DNA of 12,676 bases. Origin: Crocinitomicaceae bacterium (GTDB lineage: Bacteria > Bacteroidota > Bacteroidia > Flavobacteriales_D > Crocinitomicaceae). The notes under the pieces were generated by a model. That model saw nothing but the letters and a program-made list of their open reading frames with translations. It searched no databases and had not been told where the DNA came from. The DNA lies in assembly GCA_015662935.1 (NCBI GenBank), contig DQTF01000261.1, positions 1-12,676 of the forward strand, in the 5' to 3' direction. The position numbers were made by a program, and so were the translations under genes. Shown one piece after another: positions 1 to 7,307 of this stretch (position 1 is the stretch's first letter; each line of letters opens with the position of its first letter).

Positions 1-16
1 AAACCTTTATCCACAA

Positions 17-44
17 AAAAAGCCACTCTTCTGAGTGGCTTTTT
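17..44. terminator. Rho-independent terminator, probably bidirectional
   Basis: An 8-bp perfect stem (21-28 AGCCACTC pairing with 33-40 GAGTGGCT) encloses a TTCT loop. It is extended by A-run/T-run pairing on both sides (A at 17-20, T at 41-44), so either strand would make a GC-containing hairpin followed by a U tract. It lies 18 bases beyond the stop codon of the minus-strand prolyl isomerase gene and would end that transcript. It could also end a plus-strand gene to the left of the window. Confidence 0.85.
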
Positions 45-61
45 ACTTAATAATTTATTTC

Positions 62-1195
62 TTAATGATTATGTCCTTCGTGACCCTCTTCGGTAGTTTC
101 AGCAGAAGGAGCTTCAACATCAATCATTTCAATATCAAAAACAAGGTCAGAATATGGCGGAATTGCTCCTGGCCGACCTTCCGCTCCATAAGCTGCGTAA
201 TAAGGAATGATTAACTTTCCTTTTCCACCTTTACCAATCATTCCCATCCCTTCTTCAAAACCAGGAATCATTCGTTGCTCTTTGAATTTGAAATCCATTG
301 TTTGATTTCTATCGTAAGAAGAATCAAATTTCTTTCCTGAAACTCGGAAGGTTCCTTTGTAATGTACTTTTAGATTAGAACCTCGAACGGGCATTGCGTT
401 CTTATCTCCAGCATTATCAATGATGTAAACCAAACCTGATTCAGACTGTTTTGCATTTGGAAATTTTTTCTTTACCTCTTCAAACATGAATGCTTTGTAT
501 TGATCTTCTGACATTGCAGCACACTTCTCAAAGTATTTTTTCTCTTCAACCTCTTTTAATTTTGTTTCATTGTAAACCTTCTCAAATTGTTCAGTCGCTT
601 TCCATTTTTTTGCGGTCTTACCTTTACGGATAATCTTAACCGAGATTAACATATCATCAGCTTCGATTGCATTTACAACATCTTGCCCTGAAATTACGTG
701 ACCAAAAACGGTGTGCTTACCATCTAACCAAGGAGTTGCTTTATGTGTAATGAAAAACTGACTTCCGTTGGTTGCTGGTCCGGAGTTGGCCATTGATAGT
801 ATTCCAGGTCCTGTGTGTTTTAATGTAGGATCTATTTCATCGTAAAACCGATGCTTTGGTCCACCCGAGCCATTTCCGTCAGGATCTCCACCTTGTACCA
901 TAAAATCAGCAATCACCCTGTGAAATTTCAACCCATCATAGAAAGGTGTTGTGTATTCGATAGAATCTTCAACAGTAAATTTCCCTTCTGCTAAACCAAC
1001 AAAATTGGCAACAGTCATGGGTGTTTTCTCAAACTCGAGTTGAATTAAAATAATCCCTTTGGAAGTATTCATTTCTGCGTACATCCCTTTCTCCAATTTT
1101 GGTTTTTTAGCTTTCTTTTTTTTGTCACCTGTTGTTCCTGCAAAAGTTGCCGTTGCAAAAGCAAGTGTAAATAAGGCAAATAATATTTTTGTCAT
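62..1195 (-). CDS. Exported cyclophilin-FKBP fusion peptidyl-prolyl cis-trans isomerase
   Basis: This 377-residue protein carries two unrelated prolyl isomerase domains that speed cis/trans isomerisation of Xaa-Pro bonds during protein folding. The ATG at 1195 is chosen because it begins a clear signal peptide (residues 1-19, ending ATFA|G); an in-frame extension to 1252 would put charged residues in front of it. After a Lys-rich linker (24-36), residues ~38-195 form a cyclophilin domain with FHRVI (catalytic Arg93), FMVQGGD, SQFFIT and WLDGKHTVFG. A helical, charged linker (~196-260) leads to an FKBP domain (~268-360) with VHYKGT, FDSSYDR, MIPGFEEGM and GAIPPYSDLVFDIE. The tail is His/Glu-rich (GHEGHNH) and could bind metal. 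The signal peptide points to the periplasm or, if a lipid anchor is absent as it seems, a soluble location. It has its own promoter-like element and terminator, so it is probably monocistronic. Confidence 0.93.
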   Translation of the reverse strand: MTKILFALFTLAFATATFAGTTGDKKKKAKKPKLEKGMYAEMNTSKGIILIQLEFEKTPMTVANFVGLAEGKFTVEDSIEYTTPFYDGLKFHRVIADFMVQGGDPDGNGSGGPKHRFYDEIDPTLKHTGPGILSMANSGPATNGSQFFITHKATPWLDGKHTVFGHVISGQDVVNAIEADDMLISVKIIRKGKTAKKWKATEQFEKVYNETKLKEVEEKKYFEKCAAMSEDQYKAFMFEEVKKKFPNAKQSESGLVYIIDNAGDKNAMPVRGSNLKVHYKGTFRVSGKKFDSSYDRNQTMDFKFKEQRMIPGFEEGMGMIGKGGKGKLIIPYYAAYGAEGRPGAIPPYSDLVFDIEMIDVEAPSAETTEEGHEGHNH

Positions 1196-1216
1196 CGTTT
1201 TTAAATTTTTGAGTTT

Positions 1217-1224
1217 CAAATGTA
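1217..1224 (-). promoter_or_regulatory. Bacteroidota-type -7 element upstream of the prolyl isomerase gene
   Basis: On the minus strand this reads TACATTTG, an exact match to the Bacteroidota -7 consensus TAnnTTTG, 21 bases upstream of the ATG at 1195. A TTTG lies 25 bases further upstream, slightly beyond the usual spacing to the -33 TTG, so only the -7 part is convincing. The predicted leader is short and A-rich, with no Shine-Dalgarno sequence. Confidence 0.45.
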
Positions 1225-1297
1225 TTGAATAATTGTGAACTTTCCTTTGCAAAAGTTGCGCCGAAGCTAAATTTTATGATTTTTTTGCGTTGTAGGC

Positions 1298-2176
1298 TTA
1301 GTTTCTTGGGTCACTTCCCCAGAACATTTTATTACGAATGGTATCTAGGAAGTTGTTATCTTCAAACTTAATTACGTTAATCATATACTCCGCTTTGTGA
1401 ATAATCACCTCTTCATTTTGCTTAATACTCAATGATTTTCCATCTAGAGCAATGAGATAAGAACGGCTTCTCCCATCAATGGTTAATTTAATGGGCATGT
1501 GGTCAGGCACAACCATTGGACGAACGTTTAAATTGTGCGGAGCAATCGGTGTGAGAATGTGAACTTGACAACCTGGAGTTACAATAGGACCTCCACAACT
1601 CAAATTATAAGCAGTTGAACCTGAAGGAGTTGAAACAATTAATCCATCTGCCCAGTAAGAATTAAGGTATTTGCCTTCTAAAGAAGCGTGTACAGTAATC
1701 ATCGAAGCAGATTCTCTTTTCTGAAGTGTAACCTCATTAAATGCGACGTTTTCTTCTCCGAATAAATTTCTTTCTGTTTCAACACGAATCAATGATCTAT
1801 TTTGATGTACAAACTCTTTTCGTTTGACCAAGTCCATTGCTTGATGAATTTCTTCTTTGGGAATGTTTGCTAAAAAACCTAAGCGTCCTGTATTGATTCC
1901 TAAAACTGGAACTTGAGAATCTCTCACAAAACGAACATTCTGAATAAAAGTACCATCTCCCCCCATGCTCAAACTTAAATCAATTCCAGATTTAAAATCT
2001 TCATGAGAAGAAAATGAGTCCGCGTTTTCTGCAATTCCCACTTTTTTAATCAACTTCTCTTTTAGGTCAGTATGAAAAATAAGGTTCCACCCAAAATCTT
2101 TTAAGGTCTTAATTAATTCTGCGTAATAACTCGCGTTTTGCTTATTTACTTTTCTTCCAAAGATGGCTACATTCAT
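1298..2176 (-). CDS. nadK: NAD kinase
   Basis: This 292-residue cytoplasmic enzyme phosphorylates NAD+ to NADP+ using ATP or polyphosphate. The diagnostic GGDGT motif is at residues 72-76, with Asp74 the catalytic residue. The NAD-binding NEVTL segment is at 147-151, and the Gly/Ser/Thr-rich segment STPSGSTAYNLSCGGPI is at 182-198, followed by LNVRP near 216-220. Length is normal for the family. The ATG at 2176 follows the upstream CBS-domain stop codon by three bases, so the two genes are surely co-transcribed and probably translationally coupled. CBS-nadK is a common Bacteroidota pair (established knowledge). In many flavobacteria nadK is followed by porG-like, uppS and bamA genes, but here a prolyl isomerase follows. 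Confidence 0.97.
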   Translation of the reverse strand: MNVAIFGRKVNKQNASYYAELIKTLKDFGWNLIFHTDLKEKLIKKVGIAENADSFSSHEDFKSGIDLSLSMGGDGTFIQNVRFVRDSQVPVLGINTGRLGFLANIPKEEIHQAMDLVKRKEFVHQNRSLIRVETERNLFGEENVAFNEVTLQKRESASMITVHASLEGKYLNSYWADGLIVSTPSGSTAYNLSCGGPIVTPGCQVHILTPIAPHNLNVRPMVVPDHMPIKLTIDGRSRSYLIALDGKSLSIKQNEEVIIHKAEYMINVIKFEDNNFLDTIRNKMFWGSDPRN

Positions 2177-2179
2177 CTC

Positions 2180-2842
2180 TTATAAATTCAAATAATTCAT
2201 TAATGCATCGTATCTAAACTGCATATCATCAAGATTATTGCTCTTCTGATAGGATGCTTTTATTACATAATCATACCGTTCAAATGTTCGAATGATTCGG
2301 TCTAACTCTATTTTATTAATTTTCAAAGTGACTTCAATATTAGTCGACTCTGGAGAAGACATAATATAAGAACTCAAGATTTTTGCATCATTGCTTTCTA
2401 CAATTTGTGCAATTTGCGCAAGAGAATAATCGATGGTTGCCATTTCAAGGACAAGAATTCCTCCGTTTTCACGAATACTTCCTGTTTGTGCGATTAACGA
2501 CATTAAATGTTGAACAGTTGTACATCCTAAGTATTTTTCGTTCTCATCTAGAACAGGAACGATGCTTAATTTTAATTCTGAAACCTTAGAAAGCACTTGA
2601 TAAATATGATCTTTTGAAAGTACATAAGGTCTAGGGAGATGTTGAAACAACTTATCCAGTGTCTTATCCATTTCCATTTGATCGAGAATATCGCTTTCAG
2701 AAACAACACCTACAAAATTTCCATTTTTTAGGACAGGAAGGTGTGATACTTTAAATTCTTCCATCCAATTCAGTGCTTTTTCAGCTGTATCTGAATGTTT
2801 TAAAGGAGGAATTTCGTCGTTTATTAGTTCTTTTGCAATCAT
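2180..2842 (-). CDS. Twin CBS-domain protein with C-terminal ACT-like domain
   Basis: This 220-residue cytoplasmic protein has no catalytic motif. Residues ~1-55 form a first CBS motif (SHLPVL, GVVSESDIL) and ~70-118 a second (LSIVPVLDENEKYLGC). Such pairs bind adenine nucleotides such as AMP, ATP or SAM. Residues ~128-200 (beginning GGILVLEM, with alternating strands and helices) resemble an ACT-type regulatory domain. It is the first gene of a two-gene unit with nadK, three bases apart. An energy- or NAD-sensing partner for NAD kinase is a reasonable inference, but nothing in the sequence proves a target. The start at 2842 lies 66 bases from the divergent pdxJ ATG. Family assignment is confident; exact function is unknown. 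Confidence 0.88.
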   Translation of the reverse strand: MIAKELINDEIPPLKHSDTAEKALNWMEEFKVSHLPVLKNGNFVGVVSESDILDQMEMDKTLDKLFQHLPRPYVLSKDHIYQVLSKVSELKLSIVPVLDENEKYLGCTTVQHLMSLIAQTGSIRENGGILVLEMATIDYSLAQIAQIVESNDAKILSSYIMSSPESTNIEVTLKINKIELDRIIRTFERYDYVIKASYQKSNNLDDMQFRYDALMNYLNL

Positions 2843-2871
2843 TGTTAATGCTAATGTACTATAATAGTGAG

Positions 2872-2887
2872 TAACTTTGTACTTTTG
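2872..2887 (+). promoter_or_regulatory. Two abutting -7 elements upstream of pdxJ
   Basis: TAACTTTG (2872-2879) and TACTTTTG (2880-2887) each match the Bacteroidota -7 consensus TAnnTTTG, back to back, 21-29 bases before the pdxJ ATG. No TTG is found at the expected -33 distance for either, so the exact start point is uncertain. Confidence 0.45.
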
Positions 2888-2908
2888 TGAGACAAAAATG
2901 TAGCCGTT

Positions 2909-3622
2909 ATGACAATGCTAAGTGTAAATGTAAACAAAATTGCGACCTTGAGAAATGCAAGGGGAGAAAACACTCCAAATGTAGTTCAAGTTGCGATTGA
3001 TTGCGAACGCTTTGGTGCTGATGGAATTACGGTTCATCCAAGACCAGATGAACGTCATATTACACGCCAAGATGTTTATGATTTAGCAAAAGTTATCACA
3101 ACGGAGTTTAACATTGAAGGCTACCCCAATCAACGATTCATTGATTTGGTTTCAGAAATTATTCCAGCTCAAGCGACCTTAGTTCCAGACCCTCCAGGTG
3201 TTTTAACTTCGAACGCCGGTTGGGATACAAAAGAAAATGAAGGATTGTTAAAAGACCTTGCGCAAGAATTACGCAGTAAAAATATTCGTTCTTCCATTTT
3301 TGTGGACACTAATTTACAAAACATTGAATATGCTGCAAAATGTGGTGTTGACAGAATAGAATTGTACACTGGTCCTTATGCGAAGAGTTTCAAATCAAAT
3401 CCTGAGGAAGCGATTGAAGATTATATTACTGCTGCAAATTTAGCGGTGAAATTAGGTTTAGGATTAAATGCGGGTCACGATTTAGATTTGCACAACCTGA
3501 AGTATTTCAAAGACAACATTATTGGTTTGCAAGAGGTTTCTATTGGACACGCATTGATTTCTGATGCGCTTTATTTAGGTTTGGAGAATACGATACAGAT
3601 GTATAAACGTTTATTGGATTGA
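2909..3622 (+). CDS. pdxJ: Pyridoxine 5'-phosphate synthase
   Basis: This 237-residue cytoplasmic TIM-barrel enzyme condenses 3-amino-2-oxopropyl phosphate with 1-deoxy-D-xylulose 5-phosphate to make pyridoxine 5'-phosphate, the last ring-forming step of the DXP-dependent vitamin B6 pathway. The N-terminus LSVNVNKIATLRNARG, the phosphate and metal region GITVHPRPDERHI, the VPDPPG stretch, the late Gly-rich loop LNAGHDLDLHNL and the C-terminal EVSIGHALISDAL all fit PdxJ. Length is typical. The ATG at 2909 gives MTMLSVNVNK, the usual beginning in this phylum; a second ATG two codons later is less likely. It is divergent from the CBS-nadK pair and its stop codon touches the end of a small convergent ORF. 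Confidence 0.97.
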   Translation: MTMLSVNVNKIATLRNARGENTPNVVQVAIDCERFGADGITVHPRPDERHITRQDVYDLAKVITTEFNIEGYPNQRFIDLVSEIIPAQATLVPDPPGVLTSNAGWDTKENEGLLKDLAQELRSKNIRSSIFVDTNLQNIEYAAKCGVDRIELYTGPYAKSFKSNPEEAIEDYITAANLAVKLGLGLNAGHDLDLHNLKYFKDNIIGLQEVSIGHALISDALYLGLENTIQMYKRLLD

Positions 3623-3820
3623 TTACAAGCTCATCATTACAAGAGAAGAAAATTTGATTGTCATCAATTCATCTTTGATTTCTTTTGCAATCGACAATCC
3701 TTTTAAATACCAATTTAGAGACTCTTCTAAATCTCCCTTTTTTCCAGCTTGATCTCCGAGTAGTAAAACTTGAATCAGTTCCGTTTCTTTTTGTATTCTT
3801 TGAGCAGATAATGTAGGCAT
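3623..3820 (-). CDS. Small TPR-like protein of unknown function
   Basis: I do not recognise a named family. The ATG at 3820 gives 65 residues; a TTG five codons upstream (3835) is possible but unnecessary. Residues ~22-50 (around GKKGDLEESLNWYLKGLSIAKE) have the spacing of one tetratricopeptide repeat, with Gly, Leu, Tyr and Ala in helix-packing positions, and the C-terminal helix ends FSSLVMMSL. An isolated TPR unit is too short to form a superhelix alone, so it may pair with a partner or dimerise. The start is preceded by an A-run plus GG, and TATCTTTG lies upstream. Its stop codon lies immediately beside the pdxJ stop, with no base between. It could be the tail of a decayed longer TPR gene, although the plausible start and promoter argue for an intact small gene. 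Confidence 0.5.
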   Translation of the reverse strand: MPTLSAQRIQKETELIQVLLLGDQAGKKGDLEESLNWYLKGLSIAKEIKDELMTIKFSSLVMMSL

Positions 3821-3832
3821 CCTTTTTTTTAA

Positions 3833-3840
3833 CAAAGATA
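3833..3840 (-). promoter_or_regulatory. -7 element upstream of the small TPR-like gene
   Basis: On the minus strand this reads TATCTTTG, an exact TAnnTTTG match 12 bases before the ATG at 3820. Transcription would begin within a few bases of the A-run and GG that precede the start codon. No -33 TTG is visible, so support is only partial. Confidence 0.35.
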
Positions 3841-3912
3841 TAGGTACTGCTCGTAAAAGTAAGTTAGGAATTTGTTATGATTAGGTTAAGGATTGGTGGG
3901 AAAGGACTTATT

Positions 3913-4488
3913 CTACCTCATCATTTTAGCGACATACTTCCCAATAATATCAAACTCCAAATTGACCGTGCTACCAACTTCTATTTGATGAAAGTTGGTA
4001 AACTCATACGTATAAGGTATGATATGAACAGAAAACTGCTTTTCCTTGGAATCAACAACGGTTAAGCTTGTTCCATTAATCGTAACTGAACCTTTCTCTA
4101 CTGTTACATCATTCGAAGAATACTCAAAAGTAAACTTCCAACTGCCATCTTGATTTTCTTTTTCAATACAAGTTGCTGTGGTGTCCACATGACCTTGCAC
4201 AATATGGCCATCTAATCGGCCGTTCATAATCATGCAACGTTCTAGGTTGACCTTTGTCCCAACCTCCCATGACGACAGATTGGTTTTATTCAATGTTTCT
4301 TGAATCGCCGTCACCGTATATTGCTGTTCGTTGATTTTTATGACCGTCAAGCAACAACCATTATGTGCAACACTTTGGTCAATTTTTAATTCTTGTGTAA
4401 AATCTGCCGCTAACGTAAAGTGAATGTTTTCTCCATCTTTAGCGATGTCTTTAACAATCCCTAGTTGTTCTATGATTCCTGTAAACAT
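3913..4488 (-). CDS. ribE: Riboflavin synthase alpha subunit
   Basis: This 191-residue protein catalyses dismutation of two 6,7-dimethyl-8-ribityllumazine molecules to riboflavin plus the pyrimidinedione precursor, the last step of vitamin B2 synthesis. The start at 4488 is set by the invariant N-terminus MFTGIIE; an in-frame extension to 4551 adds 21 unrelated residues. There are two lumazine-binding barrels, ~1-92 and ~94-190. Barrel 1 has SVAHNGCCLTV (39-49, the Cys46 region), and the inter-barrel GHIVQGHVD (94-102) and barrel 2 KGSVTINGTSLTV (132-144) are canonical. It lies 76 bases downstream of the formate dehydrogenase catalytic gene on the same strand. TATCTTCG, one mismatch from the -7 consensus, sits just before the ATG, so it may have its own promoter. 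No FMN riboswitch-like structure was seen in the 76-base gap. Confidence 0.96.
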   Translation of the reverse strand: MFTGIIEQLGIVKDIAKDGENIHFTLAADFTQELKIDQSVAHNGCCLTVIKINEQQYTVTAIQETLNKTNLSSWEVGTKVNLERCMIMNGRLDGHIVQGHVDTTATCIEKENQDGSWKFTFEYSSNDVTVEKGSVTINGTSLTVVDSKEKQFSVHIIPYTYEFTNFHQIEVGSTVNLEFDIIGKYVAKMMR

Positions 4489-4564
4489 GCTACGAAGATA
4501 GTTGAAAGATTTGAAAAATGCAGATTTTGAAGATATCGGAGTAAAAACCAACCTAATGAATCAG

Positions 4565-7297
4565 TTACTCAACCTCTGCCAACTGCTTAAATTTCCCTTT
4601 ACTTTTTCTAATTCTCACTGCGACCACCTTATATTCAGGACACATTGCTTCAGAATCATGTACATCTCCCGTAATATTATTAATCATAATTTCTGGAAAA
4701 TGGAAGGTTGTGCTCACAACACCTGGTTTAACATCTGTAGTGATTTTTGCCTTTACATCTACTTTTCCTCTTGGAGATTCAATGCAGACATAATCACCAT
4801 CACTAATAAAACTAGCAGCAGCATCTTCAGGATTAATCATCAAGTAATCGTCCTTCAAAATTTCAACATTGCCTGTTCTACGAGTCATTGCTCCACAGTT
4901 ATAATGCTCTAACTCTCTGTTTGTTGTGAGGATTAATGGGAACTTATCTGCATGTGCAACTAGCTCTTCTGTTTCTCTCCAAGCATTGAATTCAAATGCA
5001 CCTTTACCTCGTTTAAATTCTGTTAAATGCAAAATTTTTGTATCTTTTCCACCAGGGGTAACCGGCCATTGTAAACCATTTTTACCTAGATTCTCCCACG
5101 TAATTCCTGCGAAGAAAGGAACGATTTGTGAAATTTCTTCCAACATCCCTTTGGCCGTATAATCATCTTGTTGGTAGCCTAATATATTAAGCATATCCAC
5201 TAAAATTTGTCCATCAACTTTGGCTCCATCAATAGGTTCTACCACTTTATTCACTCGCTGAACTCTTCTTTCTCCATTGGTAAATGTTCCTTCTTTCTCT
5301 AAGAATGAGGCTCCTGGGAGAATAACATCAGCATGTTTTGCGGTTTCTGTCATGAATAATTCTTGCACAATAACCATGTCCACTGCTTCCAATGCTTTGA
5401 TTACTTTTTGCGTATTTGGATCTGTCTGAACAACATCTTCACCAATAATCCAAGCAACCTTTAACTTTCCTGCGATAGCTGCATCAAACATTTCAGGAAT
5501 TTTATAACCGATGTTACTCGGCACAGTTACTCCGTAAAACTCGTTGTATTTCTTATTCACCTCTGGTTTGGTGAGGTCTAAATAACCTGCTCCTTGATGA
5601 GGTTGGACTCCCATATCTGCGGACCCTTGTACATTGTTTTGTCCACGAAGCGGGTTGACACCCACTCCCCTTCTTCCAATGTTACCTGTCAACAATGCTA
5701 AATCAGCAATTTGCATCACGGTAAATGTTCCTTGAGAATGTTCAGTCACTCCTAATCCGTGAAATGACATAGCGTTAGGTGCAGAAGCATAAGCCATTGC
5801 AGCCGCACGAACATCTTCTCGTTTAAGACCAGAAACATTTTCTAATTTGGTTAAATCAATCGCTAGAATTTCTTTCTTAAAAGCATCAAAGCCTTCTGTT
5901 CTATTCTCAATAAAAGAGGCATCTACTAAATTCTCCGAGATGATATAATACATCATCATATTGAGAACGGCAACGTTGGTTCCGGGTCGTAATGCAAGGT
6001 GATGCGTCGCATATTTTGCCATTTCCGTCTTTCGAGGATCAATGACAATCGTCGTTCCTCCCTTCATGGCGAACTGTTTCAATTTCACTCCTGTAACAGG
6101 ATGCGCATCTGTTGGATTGGCACCAATCACCATGATGCAATTCGTATCTTTTAAATCATCGATAGAATTGGTTGCGGCTCCAGTTCCAAAAGTTCTTTGC
6201 ATTCCCAAAGCGGTTGGAGAATGACATACCCTTGCACAGCCGTCAATGTTATTGGTGCCTACAGCGACACGCAATAATTTCTGCATCAAGTAATTTTCTT
6301 CGTTTGTACAACGAGAAGATGAAATTCCAGCAATGAAATCAGGACCATCTGTTGCTTTAACTTCGTTAATTTTTGCAGCGATGTGATCATAAACTTCTTC
6401 CCAACTTACCTTTTCAAATTCTCCGTTGCGCTTTATCATAGGAGAATTAAGTCGCTCAGGATGATTGTAAAATTTAAATGCATAACGACCTTTCAAGCAC
6501 GTATGCCCTTGATTAACTTCTGCATCATACGGAGCTTGAATACTGAGGATTTCTCCATTGCTTGTGGAAACTTCGAGGTTACAACCCACGCCACAGTAGG
6601 TGCAAATGGTTCTTGTTGTATCCGTTGCTTTGATAGATTTAGATTGAAAAATGTCTGAAATTGCAGATGTTGGGCAGGCTTGGGAACAGGCACCACAACT
6701 TACGCAATCAGAATCCATGAATGATAAATCTCCACCCTTGATTATTTTAGAATCAAAACCACGACCTGACATGCTTAAAACAAGTGAACCTTGTACCTCA
6801 TCACAAGCACGCACACAACGGTAACAGTTGATGCATTTGGATAAATCAGAAGTCATGTAAGGATGACTTAAATCTTTCGTTCTATCGAGGTGATTATCGC
6901 CTTCTGGGTAACGAACCTCTCTAATTCCAACTTGTGCAGCAACTGTTTGCAATTCGCAATTTCCATTGACTTCGCAGGTTAAGCAATCCAAAGGATGGTC
7001 CGTAAGAACAAGTTCAATAATATTTTTCCTCAGCTTCTTCACGGATGCAGAATCGGGATATATGTACTGACCTTCTGCAACGGGAGAATGACAAGATGCC
7101 ATTGTTTTTGAATTCCCATTTTCTTCTAGAGCAACATCAACGCTACAAACTCTGCAAGATCCAAAAGGGTCAAGATTGGGAGCATCGCAAAGCGTTGGGA
7201 CCAAATTTTCGTCTTTGTGCCTTTTGATAAACGCAAGCATTGTTTCACCTGCTTTTATTTCAAAAGGTTCGTTATTTATGTAGGCTATTTTACTCAT
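4565..7297 (-). CDS. fdhA: NAD-linked formate dehydrogenase, catalytic alpha subunit (Mo-bisMGD, Fe-S)
   Basis: This 910-residue protein oxidises formate to CO2 and sends electrons along its Fe-S chain to the diaphorase subunit. In order there is a NuoG-like 2Fe-2S domain (Cys37, 48, 51, 69), a His-Cys3 4Fe-4S motif (His101, Cys105, 108, 114), two 4Fe-4S ferredoxin motifs (Cys155-165 and 198-208), the MGD-proximal 4Fe-4S motif (Cys232, 235, 239, 267), the molybdopterin oxidoreductase body and a C-terminal dinucleotide-binding domain (~780 onward). The active site reads CARVCHSPT, with Cys358 in place of selenocysteine, His359, and Arg551 within PLRGQNNVQG. All catalytic residues are present. 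This domain order matches soluble FdsA-type enzymes. The ATG at 7297 is preferred over an in-frame TTG at 7318. It follows the kinase-gene remnant and is the last gene of the operon. No Tat signal is visible, so it is cytoplasmic. Confidence 0.95.
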   Translation of the reverse strand: MSKIAYINNEPFEIKAGETMLAFIKRHKDENLVPTLCDAPNLDPFGSCRVCSVDVALEENGNSKTMASCHSPVAEGQYIYPDSASVKKLRKNIIELVLTDHPLDCLTCEVNGNCELQTVAAQVGIREVRYPEGDNHLDRTKDLSHPYMTSDLSKCINCYRCVRACDEVQGSLVLSMSGRGFDSKIIKGGDLSFMDSDCVSCGACSQACPTSAISDIFQSKSIKATDTTRTICTYCGVGCNLEVSTSNGEILSIQAPYDAEVNQGHTCLKGRYAFKFYNHPERLNSPMIKRNGEFEKVSWEEVYDHIAAKINEVKATDGPDFIAGISSSRCTNEENYLMQKLLRVAVGTNNIDGCARVCHSPTALGMQRTFGTGAATNSIDDLKDTNCIMVIGANPTDAHPVTGVKLKQFAMKGGTTIVIDPRKTEMAKYATHHLALRPGTNVAVLNMMMYYIISENLVDASFIENRTEGFDAFKKEILAIDLTKLENVSGLKREDVRAAAMAYASAPNAMSFHGLGVTEHSQGTFTVMQIADLALLTGNIGRRGVGVNPLRGQNNVQGSADMGVQPHQGAGYLDLTKPEVNKKYNEFYGVTVPSNIGYKIPEMFDAAIAGKLKVAWIIGEDVVQTDPNTQKVIKALEAVDMVIVQELFMTETAKHADVILPGASFLEKEGTFTNGERRVQRVNKVVEPIDGAKVDGQILVDMLNILGYQQDDYTAKGMLEEISQIVPFFAGITWENLGKNGLQWPVTPGGKDTKILHLTEFKRGKGAFEFNAWRETEELVAHADKFPLILTTNRELEHYNCGAMTRRTGNVEILKDDYLMINPEDAAASFISDGDYVCIESPRGKVDVKAKITTDVKPGVVSTTFHFPEIMINNITGDVHDSEAMCPEYKVVAVRIRKSKGKFKQLAEVE

Positions 7298-7307
7298 AAC
7301 ACTATTT

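Noticed and set aside
3877..4065. Plus-strand ORF inside riboflavin synthase
   Set aside because: It mostly overlaps, antisense, a well-supported conserved gene and its translation has no recognisable features.
4489..4564. FMN riboswitch before riboflavin synthase
   Set aside because: The 76-base gap is too short for an FMN aptamer and shows none of its conserved helices.
4502..4912. Plus-strand 136-codon ORF over the end of fdhA
   Set aside because: Most of it is the antisense shadow of the conserved C-terminus of formate dehydrogenase; the composition is Cys/His/Phe-rich as expected for a shadow frame.
4565..7297. Selenocysteine-containing formate dehydrogenase
   Set aside because: The active-site codon encodes Cys in CARVCHSPT and there is no in-frame TGA, so no recoding is needed.
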